Shown here in pieces: positions 18,561 to 28,255 of a stretch of 64,000 bases of DNA; within the stretch, counting starts at the first letter, position 1; each line of letters begins with the position of its first letter. The notes under the pieces were generated by a model. The model ran no database searches, was not told the DNA's origin, and saw nothing but the letters and a program-made list of their open reading frames with translations. Location: positions 372,001-436,000 of the forward strand of contig JBGAHD010000004.1 of the NCBI GenBank assembly GCA_044226395.1. The letters run 5' to 3'. Source of the DNA: JBGAHD01 sp044226395 (GTDB lineage Bacteria; Pseudomonadota; Gammaproteobacteria; Xanthomonadales; Ahniellaceae). The translations under genes were made by a program, and so were the position numbers.

Positions 18561-19170
18561 GTCGCACCTCGTCGAAGAATCGCTGCATTTTCTCATGGTC
18601 CTTGATGCCGGGCGAAGTTTCCACTCCGCTCGACACATCCACCGCGTAGGGCCGCGCCGTGCTGATTGCCGCCGCGACATTGTCCGGCGTCAACCCGCCG
18701 GCGAGCACGATTGGTCGCGCCAAGGCCTGCGGCACGCGCGTCCAGTCGAAGCGCTGGCCCGAGCCACCGGCCTCGCCCACGCCATGCGCGTCGAGCACGA
18801 AGCCCGCCGCGTCGGGATAGGCTTGCGCGTAAGCGCCGACATCGACGACATCGCGCATCGGCACGACTTTAAGATACGGCTTGCCGAAGGCGCGACAGAA
18901 CGCGCCATCCTCGCGCCCGTGAAACTGCACCAGATCCACGGACACTTGCGTCAACACTTCATCGATCTCGGCCGCGCCATTGTCCATGAACAAGGCCACG
19001 CGACTGACCAGCGGCGGCAGTTCCTGCGCGATCACGCGCGCCTGATCCACGCTCACGCGCCGCGCGCTGGCGAGCGCGAAGATCAGACCGATCGCGTCGG
19101 CGCCGACCTGGGCCGCGTGGATCGCGTCCTCGATGCGCGTGATGCCGCAAAACTTAATCCTGGTGCGCAT
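18547..19170 (-). CDS. trpF: Phosphoribosylanthranilate isomerase
   Basis: 207 residues, a one-domain TIM barrel. TrpF converts phosphoribosylanthranilate to CdRP in tryptophan synthesis. The catalytic Cys is in IKFCGITR, and the family blocks VDLVQFHGRE, LAGGLTPDNV and VDVSSGVETSPGIKD are all present. truA ends just 4 bases upstream. Confidence 0.97.
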
Positions 19171-19173
19171 GCC

Positions 19174-19941
19174 CTACTCCGAGACTTCCGCGGGCAATCC
19201 GTGCGCCGCGGGATACACCGGTCCGATGAACGTCAATCCTTGCGCCACCGCGGTCGGACCCGCCACCGCGCGATCGCGACCACGCAGCAACTGCGCCAGC
19301 CACTCCACCGGTTGTTCGCCGCGCCCGATCGGCAGCAGCGAACCGACAAAGTTGCGCACCATGTGATGCAAGAACGCGTTGGCGCGCACTTCGATGCGCA
19401 CGTATTCGCCCTCGCGCGTCACGCGCAGATAGTCTACTCGCCGCACGGGACTGCGCGCCTGACAAGCGAGCGTACGAAATGCCGAAAAGTCATGTTCGCC
19501 GATCAAGGCCTGCGCGGCCGCGTGCATGCGCTCGACGTCGAGCGGCCGCCGCTCCCACGCGACGAAGCGCGCATCGAGCACCGGACGCACGGCGCGGTTG
19601 AGAATGCTGTAGCGATAGCGTCGCGCGGTCGCGATGTAGCGCGCGTGAAATTCCTCGCTTACCGGTCGCGCCCAACGCACGCCGACCGTCGACGGCAAAC
19701 GCGAGGTGACGCCGAGCACCCAACCGCGCTCGTCGCGACGCGCCTGCGTATCGAAGTGCGCGACCTGACATTGCGCATGCACGCCGGCATCGGTGCGACC
19801 GGCGCAAGTGATCTCGATCGTCTCGTCGGCGACGAAGGACACGGCGTCCTCGACCACTTGCTGGATCGACGGCGCGTGACTGAGCCGCTGCCAGCCGCAG
19901 AAATCGGTGCCGTCGTATTCGATACCCAGGGCGATGCGCAT
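19174..19941 (-). CDS. truA: tRNA pseudouridine(38-40) synthase
   Basis: 255 residues. TruA makes pseudouridine at positions 38-40 of the tRNA anticodon arm. The catalytic Asp is in AGRTDAGVHA. Other family blocks are GIEYDGTDFCGWQ at the start and NAFLHHMVRN near residue 195. It is 4 bases ahead of trpF, the usual Lysobacterales order. Confidence 0.97.
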   Translation of the reverse strand: MRIALGIEYDGTDFCGWQRLSHAPSIQQVVEDAVSFVADETIEITCAGRTDAGVHAQCQVAHFDTQARRDERGWVLGVTSRLPSTVGVRWARPVSEEFHARYIATARRYRYSILNRAVRPVLDARFVAWERRPLDVERMHAAAQALIGEHDFSAFRTLACQARSPVRRVDYLRVTREGEYVRIEVRANAFLHHMVRNFVGSLLPIGRGEQPVEWLAQLLRGRDRAVAGPTAVAQGLTFIGPVYPAAHGLPAEVSE

Positions 19942-19967
19942 GCGTCAGTGTCGATGAGCGAACGGTG

Positions 19968-19997
19968 AAAAAGCAAAAGGCCGGGCGGGGCCCGGCC
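19968..19997 (-). terminator. Intrinsic terminator of fimV
   Basis: Perfect 8-base GC stem (GGCCGGGC 19979-19986 with GCCCGGCC 19990-19997) with a three-base loop. On the minus strand a T-rich run follows (A-rich 19968-19978 as printed). It separates fimV from truA. Confidence 0.85.
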
Positions 19998-20020
19998 TTT
20001 CGCGTGACGACTCGACGGAC

Positions 20021-22693
20021 TCAGCCGATTTCGCTGAGCAGGCGCTTGGCCTCGGTCTTCTGCGCGTCGGTGCCTTCGGCGATGACTTCCTGCAGCATGC
20101 TGCGCGCGCCGTCGGGATCGCCCATGTCCAGATAGGCGCGGGCGAGATCGAGCTTGGTGCCGACCGCGTCCTCGCCATCGAAGAAGCCCGCATCGGCGGC
20201 GGGCGCCGGAGCCGGCGCGGGCGCGGCGGGCTTGGCGGCGGGCGGCGCGAAATCGGGCACCTTGAACTCCTGCGTGCGGAAGGTTTCGGGTTCGCGCACC
20301 TTGAGCTTGGCGTCTTGCGCCGGCGGCGGCGCGGCGGGCGGCGCTTCGAGACTGAAATCGAAGTCGTCGGCCGAAGCGACGGAACTGGTCGACGACGGCG
20401 ACGGCGTCGGCGTGTTGCCGCCGAAGTCGAGATCGAGCGCGTCGGGCATGGCGAAATCGTTGTTGGGCTTGGGCTCGAGCGCGGAGAAATCGAACTCGTC
20501 CGTGGCGCCGGCCGCGCTCGGATACTCCTGCGCGGGCTGGAACATCGGGCTGTCGGGAATCAGCTCGCGGCCCATGTTCACCGCGGCCTGCCATTCGTCG
20601 CAGTCGGTGTCGATGACTTGCGCGTACATCGCGCTGGCCGCCGCCTCGAACTTATCGACGTCGGACTGCGCGTGATACAGCGCCAGCAGTTCCAGATGCG
20701 AACCGAGGTCGGTCGGATCGGCGGCGAGGCGTTCGAGCAGCGCGTGCTCCTCGTCGCCGGTCATGCCGTCGGACGCGCCACGCGAACCGCCGAAGACGCC
20801 GCCACTGAACTGGTCGGCGACCGAACCGCGTTCCACTGGCGCGGGTTCCGGCGCCTTCTTGCGGCGCAGGAGCATGACAATGCCCACGAGCACCAACAGC
20901 GCGCTCGCGGCGGCACCGCCACCGATGACCATCATGTTGCGATACCACGGCAGCGGCGGTTGCTCGGCTGGCGTCTCGGCGACCGGTTCGGTCGTCGACG
21001 GCGCGGTCTCCGGCACGGGCGTGACTTCGGCGGTCGTGGTGCCGGTGTCGGGCGCGGGCTCGGCGGTGAGCGCGGTGCTGGTGTCGGTTTGCGGCGCGGG
21101 CTCGGTGGTCACCGGCTCGGTCGGCGTCGTTTCCGTCGTCGACGGCTCGGTGGTGGCGAGCGCGCTGGTGTCGGTCTGCGGCGCGGGTTCCGTGGCCACG
21201 GGTTCCGTGGTCGTGGTGTCCGGCGTGGTCGCGATCGGTTCGGAGGTCACCGGCGTCGGCAGCGGCGCGGTCTCAACCGGCGCGGTGGCGGCGGCCTGTT
21301 GCGCGGCATTGGCCTCGGCGCGCGCCTGCTCGGCCACGCGTTCGGCGTCGGCGAGCTTGCGTTGCAGCTCGGCGATCTCGGTGTCCTTCAACTCGACCAG
21401 ACGATCGTTCTGCGACTTCAGACGCTCGAGCTCTTGCACGCGCGAGCGCAGTTCGCCGGCTTCCTGTTCGCGACTGGCCAGTTGTTCCTGGGTGCGCGCC
21501 AGATCGGTGCGCAGGGTCGACGAGGTGTCGGTGCCACCGGCGATGCCCGGACGATCGGCGCCCGAACCTTCGGCGCCGGCGCGCGGCGGCACGAGTTCGA
21601 GGCGCGACTCGGTCGTGCTCGACGAAGTCGACGGCGAACCCGTGGTCGCGGCGTAAGCATTGTCGGTGACCAAGGTCGCGTTCGGACGCGCCTGGCGCCA
21701 CGATTCGACTTGGGCATTGACCTCGGCGATGGCCTCGCGCTGCGCGATGGCCTGCGCTTCGTCGAGCGTCGGCACGCGCAGCACGGCGCCGCGCTTGAGT
21801 TCGTTGATGTTGCCGTTGGCGAAGGCGTCGGGGTTGGTGCGCAGCAAGGCGATCATCATCTGATGGACGCTGACCGCATCGCCCGGACGCGTGGCGCTGG
21901 CGATTTCCCACAAGGTTTCGCCACCGGCGACGGGGCCGTACTCGCCCGGCGCGCTCGGCGGCGCGGACGGCGTTTCGGTGTAAGTCTCGACCGGCGCTTC
22001 CGGCGCGGGCTCGGGCGGAATCTCGGCCACGGGCTCGGCAGGCGGCGGCGCTTCGGTCACGGGCTCCGACGGCGGCGGCGGAATCTCGGCCACCGGTTCG
22101 GCCGGCGGCGGCTCGACCGGGGCGGGTTCTTCGACCACCGGCTCGGCCGGCGGCGGCACTTCCGCGACGGGTTCGCTCGGCGTCGGTTCGACGGTGGCGA
22201 CCGGCTCGGACGGCAAGGCTTCCAGCGGTTCGGGCGGCGCGGGCGGCGCTTCGGCGACGGTCTCGACCACGGTCTTGCCATCGATCACGGCCGGCGCGAC
22301 CACCGGCGGATCGAGCAGCACCGAATACTCGCGCAGCAAGCGGCCCTTGCCCCAGCTCACTTCGAGCAGGAAGTTCAAGAACGGCTCGCGCACCGGATCG
22401 GCGCTGGTCACTTCGATGATCGGTCGACCGGCCTTGTCGCGGCTGATCGTGAATTCCAGCGGCACGGCGACGCCGCGCACATCCAGGCCGACGCGGGTGA
22501 AATCCTCGGCCTTGGCGAGATTGGCCTTGAGGCCATCGGCCTCGCCTTCACCGCCTTCGAGAATCGGAATCTCGGCCACCAGCGGCTCGTTGAGCCCGGA
22601 CTTGACGTCGATGCTGCCCAGTCCCAGGGCAAGCGCGGCCGGGCTACCCAACGCCAAGGCGATCGCGAGCGACAGCTTGATCGGTCGATTCAT
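20021..22693 (-). CDS. fimV: FimV/HubP-type polar landmark protein
   Basis: 890 residues from ATG 22693. In order: signal peptide (ending PAALALG); conserved FimV N-terminal domain (GLGSIDVKSGLNEPLVAEIPIL, about 20-150); a long Pro/Glu repeat (about 155-245); a LysM module (GETLWEIASATRPGDAVSVH to LRVP, about 250-320); a coiled coil (about 390-480); a Thr/Pro-rich stretch; one transmembrane helix (VIGGGAAASALLVLVGIVML) followed by RRKK; and an acidic cytoplasmic part with a C-terminal FimV helix domain (LDLARAYLDMGDPDGARSML). FimV/HubP binds peptidoglycan and organises type IV pili and polarity at the pole. It stands upstream of truA with its own terminator. Confidence 0.95.
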   Translation of the reverse strand: MNRPIKLSLAIALALGSPAALALGLGSIDVKSGLNEPLVAEIPILEGGEGEADGLKANLAKAEDFTRVGLDVRGVAVPLEFTISRDKAGRPIIEVTSADPVREPFLNFLLEVSWGKGRLLREYSVLLDPPVVAPAVIDGKTVVETVAEAPPAPPEPLEALPSEPVATVEPTPSEPVAEVPPPAEPVVEEPAPVEPPPAEPVAEIPPPPSEPVTEAPPPAEPVAEIPPEPAPEAPVETYTETPSAPPSAPGEYGPVAGGETLWEIASATRPGDAVSVHQMMIALLRTNPDAFANGNINELKRGAVLRVPTLDEAQAIAQREAIAEVNAQVESWRQARPNATLVTDNAYAATTGSPSTSSSTTESRLELVPPRAGAEGSGADRPGIAGGTDTSSTLRTDLARTQEQLASREQEAGELRSRVQELERLKSQNDRLVELKDTEIAELQRKLADAERVAEQARAEANAAQQAAATAPVETAPLPTPVTSEPIATTPDTTTTEPVATEPAPQTDTSALATTEPSTTETTPTEPVTTEPAPQTDTSTALTAEPAPDTGTTTAEVTPVPETAPSTTEPVAETPAEQPPLPWYRNMMVIGGGAAASALLVLVGIVMLLRRKKAPEPAPVERGSVADQFSGGVFGGSRGASDGMTGDEEHALLERLAADPTDLGSHLELLALYHAQSDVDKFEAAASAMYAQVIDTDCDEWQAAVNMGRELIPDSPMFQPAQEYPSAAGATDEFDFSALEPKPNNDFAMPDALDLDFGGNTPTPSPSSTSSVASADDFDFSLEAPPAAPPPAQDAKLKVREPETFRTQEFKVPDFAPPAAKPAAPAPAPAPAADAGFFDGEDAVGTKLDLARAYLDMGDPDGARSMLQEVIAEGTDAQKTEAKRLLSEIG

Positions 22694-22920
22694 TTCTTTT
22701 GCCCCCAAAGGCAATGCATTACCGGCCAGGGGATGTCGGCCGATATCTCGAAATTGGCTTATAACACAAGCCTAACTATAGGGAAACTCTGAGGTATTCC
22801 CCCAGAGGCCGCCATTGTTGCAGTGCGGGCAAATTAGCGCCAGTCAAAAATCGTGCGGCGCCGGGCTTTTTGCCCCGGTCGCGAACCGGCAAGGCCGGGC
22901 CGCGACGCGCGCCACCGCGC

Positions 22921-23943
22921 TCATCGCGCGGCGATCAGCACTTCACCGATCTGGATCGCGTTCAAGGCCGCGCCCTTGCGGATGTTGTCCGACACCACCC
23001 ACAAGTTGAGCCCGCGCGGATGCGAAATGTCCTCGCGGATTCGGCCCACGAAGACCGGATCCTTGCCCGCCGCGTGCGTCACCGGCGTGGGATAACCGCC
23101 GGGCTTGCGCTCGTCGACCACCACCACGCCAGGCGCCTTGGATAGCAGATCGCGCGCCTGCTCGACCGTGATCTTGTCGCGCGTTTCGATGTGCACCGCT
23201 TCGGAATGACCGAAGAACACCGGCACGCGCACCGCCGTCGGATTCACTTCGATGCGCGCGTCGCCGAGGATCTTGCGCGTCTCCCACACCATCTTCATTT
23301 CTTCCTTGGTGTAGCCGTTGTCCTGGAAGTCGTCGATGTGCGGAATCAGATTGAACGCGATCTGCATCGGAAACTTCTTCGGACTGATCGCCTTGAAGTT
23401 GAGCAATTCCGCGGTCTGGCGGCCCAGTTCCTCCATGCCCGAGCGGCCCGCGCCCGACACCGACTGATACGTCGCCACGTTGATGCGCGCGATGCCGACC
23501 GCGCGATGGATCGGCGCCAGCGCCACCAGCATCTGCATGGTCGAGCAATTGGGATTGGCGATGATGCCGCGCGGGCGATTGAACGCGGCTTCGGGATTGA
23601 CCTCGCTCACCACCAGGGGCACGTCGTCGTCGTAACGGAACTGCGAGGTGTTGTCGATCACCACGCAACCGGCCTGCGCCGCGCGCGGCGCGTGCACGGC
23701 CGAGACCTTGCCGCCGGCGGAAAAGAAACCGTAGTCGACGCCAGTGAAATCGAAAGTGTCGAGATCGCGCACGACCAATTCGCGATTTCCGAATTTCACT
23801 TTGCTGCCGGCGGAGCGCGCGGAGGCCAACGCGATCACTTCGCTGACCGGGAACTGGCGCTCGGCGAGGATGTTCAACATGGTCTCGCCGACGGCGCCTG
23901 TGGCACCGACGACGGCGACTCGATACTGGCGGGCGGAACTCAT
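22921..23943 (-). CDS. asd: Aspartate-semialdehyde dehydrogenase
   Basis: 340 residues. Asd reduces aspartyl phosphate to the semialdehyde on the path to lysine, threonine, methionine and diaminopimelate. NADP-binding motif VVGATGAVGETML at the start, catalytic Cys in IIANPNCSTMQM, and active-site His in VFFGHSEAV. The start ATG 23943 is chosen for MSSARQYRVAVVGATG; upstream extension has no family match. fimV follows on the same strand. Confidence 0.96.
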   Translation of the reverse strand: MSSARQYRVAVVGATGAVGETMLNILAERQFPVSEVIALASARSAGSKVKFGNRELVVRDLDTFDFTGVDYGFFSAGGKVSAVHAPRAAQAGCVVIDNTSQFRYDDDVPLVVSEVNPEAAFNRPRGIIANPNCSTMQMLVALAPIHRAVGIARINVATYQSVSGAGRSGMEELGRQTAELLNFKAISPKKFPMQIAFNLIPHIDDFQDNGYTKEEMKMVWETRKILGDARIEVNPTAVRVPVFFGHSEAVHIETRDKITVEQARDLLSKAPGVVVVDERKPGGYPTPVTHAAGKDPVFVGRIREDISHPRGLNLWVVSDNIRKGAALNAIQIGEVLIAAR

Positions 23944-24063
23944 CTCGGCTTGTCCTTGGTGGCCCGGATCGGGCCCGTGTCTATTGCATTGCGGAAAAAA
24001 CATTCTTGGCGCGCGACGCCATCAAGGCAAGCCGCGCGCGAGGGCAATTTGCGGGCGGCGCCT

Positions 24064-25158
24064 TCAGTAACCGGGGATCAGCGGTTTTATCGGCCCCACG
24101 TCGCCGCACTGGGCGCGATGACGCAGCACGTGGTCGATCAGAACCAGGGCGACCATGGCCTCGGCGATCGGCGTGGCGCGAATGCCCACGCAAGGATCGT
24201 GACGGCCGCGCGTGATCACCTCGATCGGCTCGCCGCCGAGGTTCACGCTGCGCCCGGGTTGCGGCAGGCTCGAGGTCGGCTTGAGCACGATCGAGGCCAC
24301 GATCGCCTGGCCGGTGGAGATTCCACCCAGGATGCCGCCGGCATGATTGCTGGCGAAACCGCTGGGCATGATCTCGTCGCGATGCTCGCTGCCGCGCTGG
24401 GTCACGGCGGCGAAGCCATCGCCGATCTCCACGCCCTTGACCGCGTTGATGCTCATCAGCGCCGAGGCCAGATCGCTGTCGAGCTTGCCGTAGATCGGTT
24501 CGCCGAGGCCCGGCGGCACGTGATCGGCGACCACGTTGACGCGCGCGCCGATGGAATCGCGCGCGAGCCGAATGCCATCGAGATAACTCTCGAGCTCGGG
24601 CACCATGGCCGCGTCGGGCCAGAAGAAGGGATTGTCCTCGACCGCGGCCCAGTCGAACTGGCGTGGCGTCATCGCGCCCATCTGCGCCATGTAGCCGCGC
24701 ACGACGATGCCCAGACGTTCGCGCAAATATTTCTTGGCGATCACGGCGGCGGCCACGCGCATGGTCGTTTCGCGCGCGGACGAGCGTCCACCACCTCGCG
24801 GATCGCGAATGCCGTACTTCTGCCAATACGTGTAGTCGGCATGACCGGGACGAAAGGTCGCGGCGATGTCGGCGTAGTCCTTCGAGCGCGCGTCCGTGTT
24901 ACGGATCAGCAAGCCGATCGGCGTGCCCGTGGTGCGGCCTTCGAATACGCCGGACAAAATCTCGACGCGATCCTCCTCATGCCGCGCGGACGTGTGCCGC
25001 GAGCGCCCCGTCGCGCGTCGCGCCAGATCCGTGGCGAAGTCACCTTCGTCGATCACGAGACCCGGCGGACAGCCATCGATCACGCAGCCGATCGCGGGAC
25101 CATGGCTTTCGCCAAAGGTCGTCACCGCGAACAGCTTGCCGAAGGTATTGCTGCTCAT
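24064..25158 (-). CDS. aroC: Chorismate synthase
   Basis: 364 residues. AroC converts EPSP to chorismate with reduced FMN, the last shared step of aromatic synthesis. The three family signatures are present: GESHGPAIGCVIDGCPPG, the Arg-rich ATGRSRHTSARHEEDRVE, and IRDPRGGGRSSARETTMRVA, with SNHAGGILGGISTGQ further on. The start codon overlaps the prmB stop (ATGA), so the two are translationally coupled. Confidence 0.97.
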   Translation of the reverse strand: MSSNTFGKLFAVTTFGESHGPAIGCVIDGCPPGLVIDEGDFATDLARRATGRSRHTSARHEEDRVEILSGVFEGRTTGTPIGLLIRNTDARSKDYADIAATFRPGHADYTYWQKYGIRDPRGGGRSSARETTMRVAAAVIAKKYLRERLGIVVRGYMAQMGAMTPRQFDWAAVEDNPFFWPDAAMVPELESYLDGIRLARDSIGARVNVVADHVPPGLGEPIYGKLDSDLASALMSINAVKGVEIGDGFAAVTQRGSEHRDEIMPSGFASNHAGGILGGISTGQAIVASIVLKPTSSLPQPGRSVNLGGEPIEVITRGRHDPCVGIRATPIAEAMVALVLIDHVLRHRAQCGDVGPIKPLIPGY

Positions 25159-26078
25159 GCGCCGCGTGCCCGCCGCGCGCGCGCGATGTCGGCGCGCGCG
25201 GCCAGCAGGTCGTCGCGCTCGATCAGGAACACGCCCAGCGCGCCGGCCTTGAACTCAATCCAGGTCAGCGGCAGCTCGGGCAGCAGATCTTCGAGCGCTT
25301 GCTGACTCTCGCCGACCTCGACGATCAACAAGCCCTGCTCGGTCAGAAATTCCGGCGCCTGCTCAAGCATGCGCAGCACCAGGTCCAGGCCATCGACGCC
25401 CGCGCGCAGGCCCAGCGCCGGCTCGTGCTGGAACTCCTCGGGCAGCGCATCGACGACGGCATCGGGCACATAAGGCGGATTGCTCACGATCAAGTCGTAC
25501 TGCTCGCCCGCGAGCGCGTCGAACAGATCCGACTCGATCACGCGCACGCGATCGCCCAGGCCGTGGGCCTCGACGTTGGCGGAAGCCAGTTCCAGCGCGC
25601 CGGGACTGATGTCGGTCACGTCCACGCGCCAGCCCGGATGATGCGCGGCCATGGCGATGCCGATGCAGCCCGAGCCCGTGCAGAGATCGAGCGCGTTGAA
25701 CACTTCGCGCTCGCCCAACCAGGGCTCGAAGTGATTCTGGATCAACTCGGCGATCGGCGACCGCGGCACCAGCACGCGCTCATCGACCTGGAACGACAGT
25801 CCCGCGAACCAGGCTTCGCCGGTGAGATAAGCCGCGGGCAGGCGCTCGGCGACGCGGCGCGTCAGCAATTCCACGACCTTGGCGCTTTCTTCCTGGGTCA
25901 GACGCGCCTGACCATAGGCCGGCGGCAAGTCGTGCGGCAGATACAAGGCGTGCAGCACCAGCTGCGTGGCTTCGTCGAGCGCGGAATCGTTGCCATGCCC
26001 GTACACCAGCCCGGCCTCGTTGAAACGGCTCACGCCCCAACGGATGAAATCGATGATCGTGCGGAGCTCGGCGGGCAT
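25155..26078 (-). CDS. prmB: Ribosomal protein uL3 glutamine methyltransferase
   Basis: 307 residues. PrmB methylates a Gln of ribosomal protein L3 with SAM. The SAM site (ALDLCTGSGCIGIAMA) and the catalytic NPPY motif (IVSNPPYVPD, about residue 190) are clear. The N-terminal domain wording (FIRWGVSRFNEAGLVYGHGNDSALDEA) fits PrmB rather than the release-factor enzyme PrmC. Its neighbour aroC is the common proteobacterial partner. Confidence 0.94.
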   Translation of the reverse strand: MPAELRTIIDFIRWGVSRFNEAGLVYGHGNDSALDEATQLVLHALYLPHDLPPAYGQARLTQEESAKVVELLTRRVAERLPAAYLTGEAWFAGLSFQVDERVLVPRSPIAELIQNHFEPWLGEREVFNALDLCTGSGCIGIAMAAHHPGWRVDVTDISPGALELASANVEAHGLGDRVRVIESDLFDALAGEQYDLIVSNPPYVPDAVVDALPEEFQHEPALGLRAGVDGLDLVLRMLEQAPEFLTEQGLLIVEVGESQQALEDLLPELPLTWIEFKAGALGVFLIERDDLLAARADIARARRARGA

Positions 26079-26139
26079 GGATCGGTTCGAACGGTAGGCG
26101 CGAGGCGGGGCGCCTTTATACTACGCGGCCCCGCGCCGC

Positions 26140-26796
26140 ATGAGCCCCCCGCACGCCATGGCCAATCGTCATGTGATGATCCTGATACTCGCCGCGGCCG
26201 TGGCCGCCGGCCTGGGCCTGTGGCTGGGCCGCGGCATGAGCGCGAACACGACCACCAGCGCGCAGCCGCGCCAGATGCGCGCGACCCTGCTCTACCCGAC
26301 GCCGCGCGCCATCGCCGATTTCTCGATCACGCGCGCCGACGACACGCCGTTGACCGCGGCCGATCTGCGCGGGCAGTGGAATCTGGTGTTCTTCGGCTTC
26401 ACCCATTGCCCGGACGTGTGCCCGACCACCTTGGCCGTGATGCGCCAGGTCGAGGAACAACTCGCCGCCGCCGAACATCCGCCGGCCGTGCGCATGATCT
26501 TCGTCTCGATCGATCCCGAGCGCGATCAAGGCAAGGCGCTCGCCGATTACGTGGCCTATTTCAGTCCGCGGATCATCGCCGCCACCGGCTCGATCGACGC
26601 ACTCACCGCCATGGCGCGCGGCATGGGCGTGGTGTTCATGAAATCGCCCCTGCCCTCGGGCGACTACACCATGGATCACAGCGCGCACATCGTGCTGATC
26701 GATCCGCAAGCGCGCATGACCGGCATCATGCGGCCGCCGCACGACGCGCGCGCCATCGTCGCCGACCTGACCGAACTCGCGGAGCAAGCACGATGA
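26140..26796 (+). CDS. SCO1/SenC-type copper chaperone
   Basis: 218 residues from ATG 26140 (or 212 from ATG 26158). An N-terminal membrane anchor (MILILAAAVAAGLGLWLG) precedes a thioredoxin-like domain. The Cu-binding CxxxC is in THCPDVCP and the distal His in TMDHSAHIVLID. SCO proteins deliver Cu to the CuA site of cytochrome oxidase or act as thiol reductases, on the periplasmic side. The end overlaps psd by ATGA. It diverges from prmB across about 60 bases. Confidence 0.92.
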   Translation: MSPPHAMANRHVMILILAAAVAAGLGLWLGRGMSANTTTSAQPRQMRATLLYPTPRAIADFSITRADDTPLTAADLRGQWNLVFFGFTHCPDVCPTTLAVMRQVEEQLAAAEHPPAVRMIFVSIDPERDQGKALADYVAYFSPRIIAATGSIDALTAMARGMGVVFMKSPLPSGDYTMDHSAHIVLIDPQARMTGIMRPPHDARAIVADLTELAEQAR

Positions 26797-27656
26797 GCCT
26801 GGGTGTGTTCCTGCAGCACGTGCTGCCGCAAAAGACATTGTCGCGTCTGGTGTTGTCGGCCACGCGCTGGCGCTTCGCGCCGTGGAAGAACCTGCTGATC
26901 CGCGTGATCACGCGCGCCTATCGCGTCGAACTGGGCGAGGCCTGCAATCCCGATCCGGCGAGCTATCCGCACTTCAACGCCTTCTTCACCCGCGCGCTCA
27001 AGCCCGGCGCGCGGCCGCTCGACCCCGACGACCACGCCGTGCTGATGCCCGCCGACGGCCGTATCAGCCAGCTCGGTCCGATCCAGGACGGCCGCATCTT
27101 CCAGGCCAAGGGCCATGAGTACACGGCGGCCGAACTGCTCGGCGACGCCGACAACGCCAAGCCCTACGCCAACGGCGTGTTCGCCACGGTGTATCTGTCG
27201 CCGCGCGATTACCACCGCGTGCACATGCCGCAAGCCGGCAGCCTGCTCGAAACCCTGCACGTGCCGGGACGCTTGTTCAGTGTCGCGCCCGGCCCCGTGG
27301 CCGGCATTCCGCGCCTGTTCGCGCGCAATGAGCGCCTGGTCTGCCATTTCGACACCGAGCACGGCCCGATGGCCGTGGTCATGGTCGGCGCGATTCTGGT
27401 GTCGGGCGTCGAAACGATCTGGCGCGGCGTGGAGATCCCGCCCTACGCGCGCTCGATCGTGCGACATGCCTACGGCGATGCCCATCCCGTGCGCCTGGCG
27501 CGCGGCGCCGAGATGGGCCGCTTCAACATGGGCTCGACCGTGATCGTGCTGCTGCCGCCGGGTTTCGCGCTGGAGGCCGCGCTCGGTCCGGAAAGCCCGG
27601 TGCGCATGGGCCAACGCCTGGCGCTGGCGCCGCGCCGCCCGTCGCCCCCGGCTTGA
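26793..27656 (+). CDS. psd: Phosphatidylserine decarboxylase proenzyme
   Basis: 287 residues. Psd makes phosphatidylethanolamine and self-cleaves before a Ser to form its pyruvoyl group. The cleavage motif is MGST in GRFNMGSTVIVLL near residue 250, where E. coli has LGST; Gly, Ser and Thr are kept. Other blocks are FNAFFTRALKPGARP, LMPADGRI, and LSPRDYHRVHMPQAG with the catalytic His. The start overlaps the upstream SCO gene (ATGA). Confidence 0.95.
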   Translation: MSLGVFLQHVLPQKTLSRLVLSATRWRFAPWKNLLIRVITRAYRVELGEACNPDPASYPHFNAFFTRALKPGARPLDPDDHAVLMPADGRISQLGPIQDGRIFQAKGHEYTAAELLGDADNAKPYANGVFATVYLSPRDYHRVHMPQAGSLLETLHVPGRLFSVAPGPVAGIPRLFARNERLVCHFDTEHGPMAVVMVGAILVSGVETIWRGVEIPPYARSIVRHAYGDAHPVRLARGAEMGRFNMGSTVIVLLPPGFALEAALGPESPVRMGQRLALAPRRPSPPA

Positions 27657-27807
27657 CCACCGACTGCCCAGGCATCACAGTTCGGCGGTCGCGTCGGCCA
27701 GCCGTCGCGGACCACGGGTCGGAAATGTGACGGGCCCGTCAGAACCATCGCGCCGGGACGCGCACCATTACCCACGCCGTAGAGCATCCATAACAGGGGG
27801 AATACAC

Positions 27808-28194
27808 GTGTCCGAGTTCGCCACCCGGTTCGTGAATCGAGTCCGCGGTTTCGCGCGTTACGTCGTTCTGCGTCGCCAGATCGCCGGTATCGCTCGCGCC
27901 GTCGACGGTCTGAACGTCGCCGATCGCCGCGCCCTGATTGCTCACACCATGCGGGAACTCGAGCTTTCGCTGCGCCAGTCGCGCGAAGCCTCGACGACCA
28001 ATGCCGCCTTCGCCCGCGCCCGCGCCGACAACCCGCGCGTTCGTCTGGTGGGCATGGGTCAGTGGATCGCCTCGGCCTTCCGCGAAACCGAACACGCGCC
28101 CTTCGGCGAAATGCAGGAACTGCATCGCCAGGTCATGCGCCTGATGCGCCTGCTGCGCGAATCCAGCGTCGTCTACTCGCGCGTCGCCGGCTAA
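27808..28194 (+). CDS. Uncharacterised 128-residue Arg-rich helical protein
   Basis: I do not recognise the family. GTG 27808 is chosen because AGGGGGA sits 7 bases upstream. The product is basic and almost all helical, with amphipathic runs (DGLNVADRRALIAHTMRELE, then LHRQVMRLMRLLRESS) and no Cys, signal peptide or transmembrane segment. It stands alone, with 150 non-coding bases before it and a strong terminator after it, so it is probably its own transcription unit. Codon use matches neighbouring genes, which supports a real gene. Confidence 0.7.
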   Translation: MSEFATRFVNRVRGFARYVVLRRQIAGIARAVDGLNVADRRALIAHTMRELELSLRQSREASTTNAAFARARADNPRVRLVGMGQWIASAFRETEHAPFGEMQELHRQVMRLMRLLRESSVVYSRVAG

Positions 28195-28225
28195 GCCGCC
28201 GAACGACACGCTTCAAGTGTTGCTG

Positions 28226-28255
28226 AAAGGGCCGCGAAAGCGGCCCTTTTCTTTT
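28226..28255 (+). terminator. Intrinsic terminator with GAAA tetraloop
   Basis: Perfect 10-base stem (AAAGGGCCGC 28226-28235 with GCGGCCCTTT 28240-28249), GAAA loop and a T-rich tail to 28255. It terminates the 128-residue gene. Confidence 0.9.

Noticed and set aside
20315..22792. 825-codon plus-strand frame rich in Arg/Gly opposite fimV
   Set aside because: Composition follows the reverse complement of FimV's Pro/Glu/Thr repeats. It has no domain, ribosome site or start context.
23191..25305. 704-codon plus-strand frame across asd and aroC
   Set aside because: It spans two convincing antisense genes and the gap between them, and has no family resemblance.
26083..26110. GGTTCGAA-like T-loop motif suggesting a tRNA
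   Set aside because: No matching acceptor, anticodon or D arms are present around it.
24663..26792. Apparent N-terminal extension of psd by over 700 codons
   Set aside because: The upstream frame runs antisense through aroC and prmB and across the SCO gene. The real psd start overlaps the SCO stop by ATGA and gives a normal-length protein.
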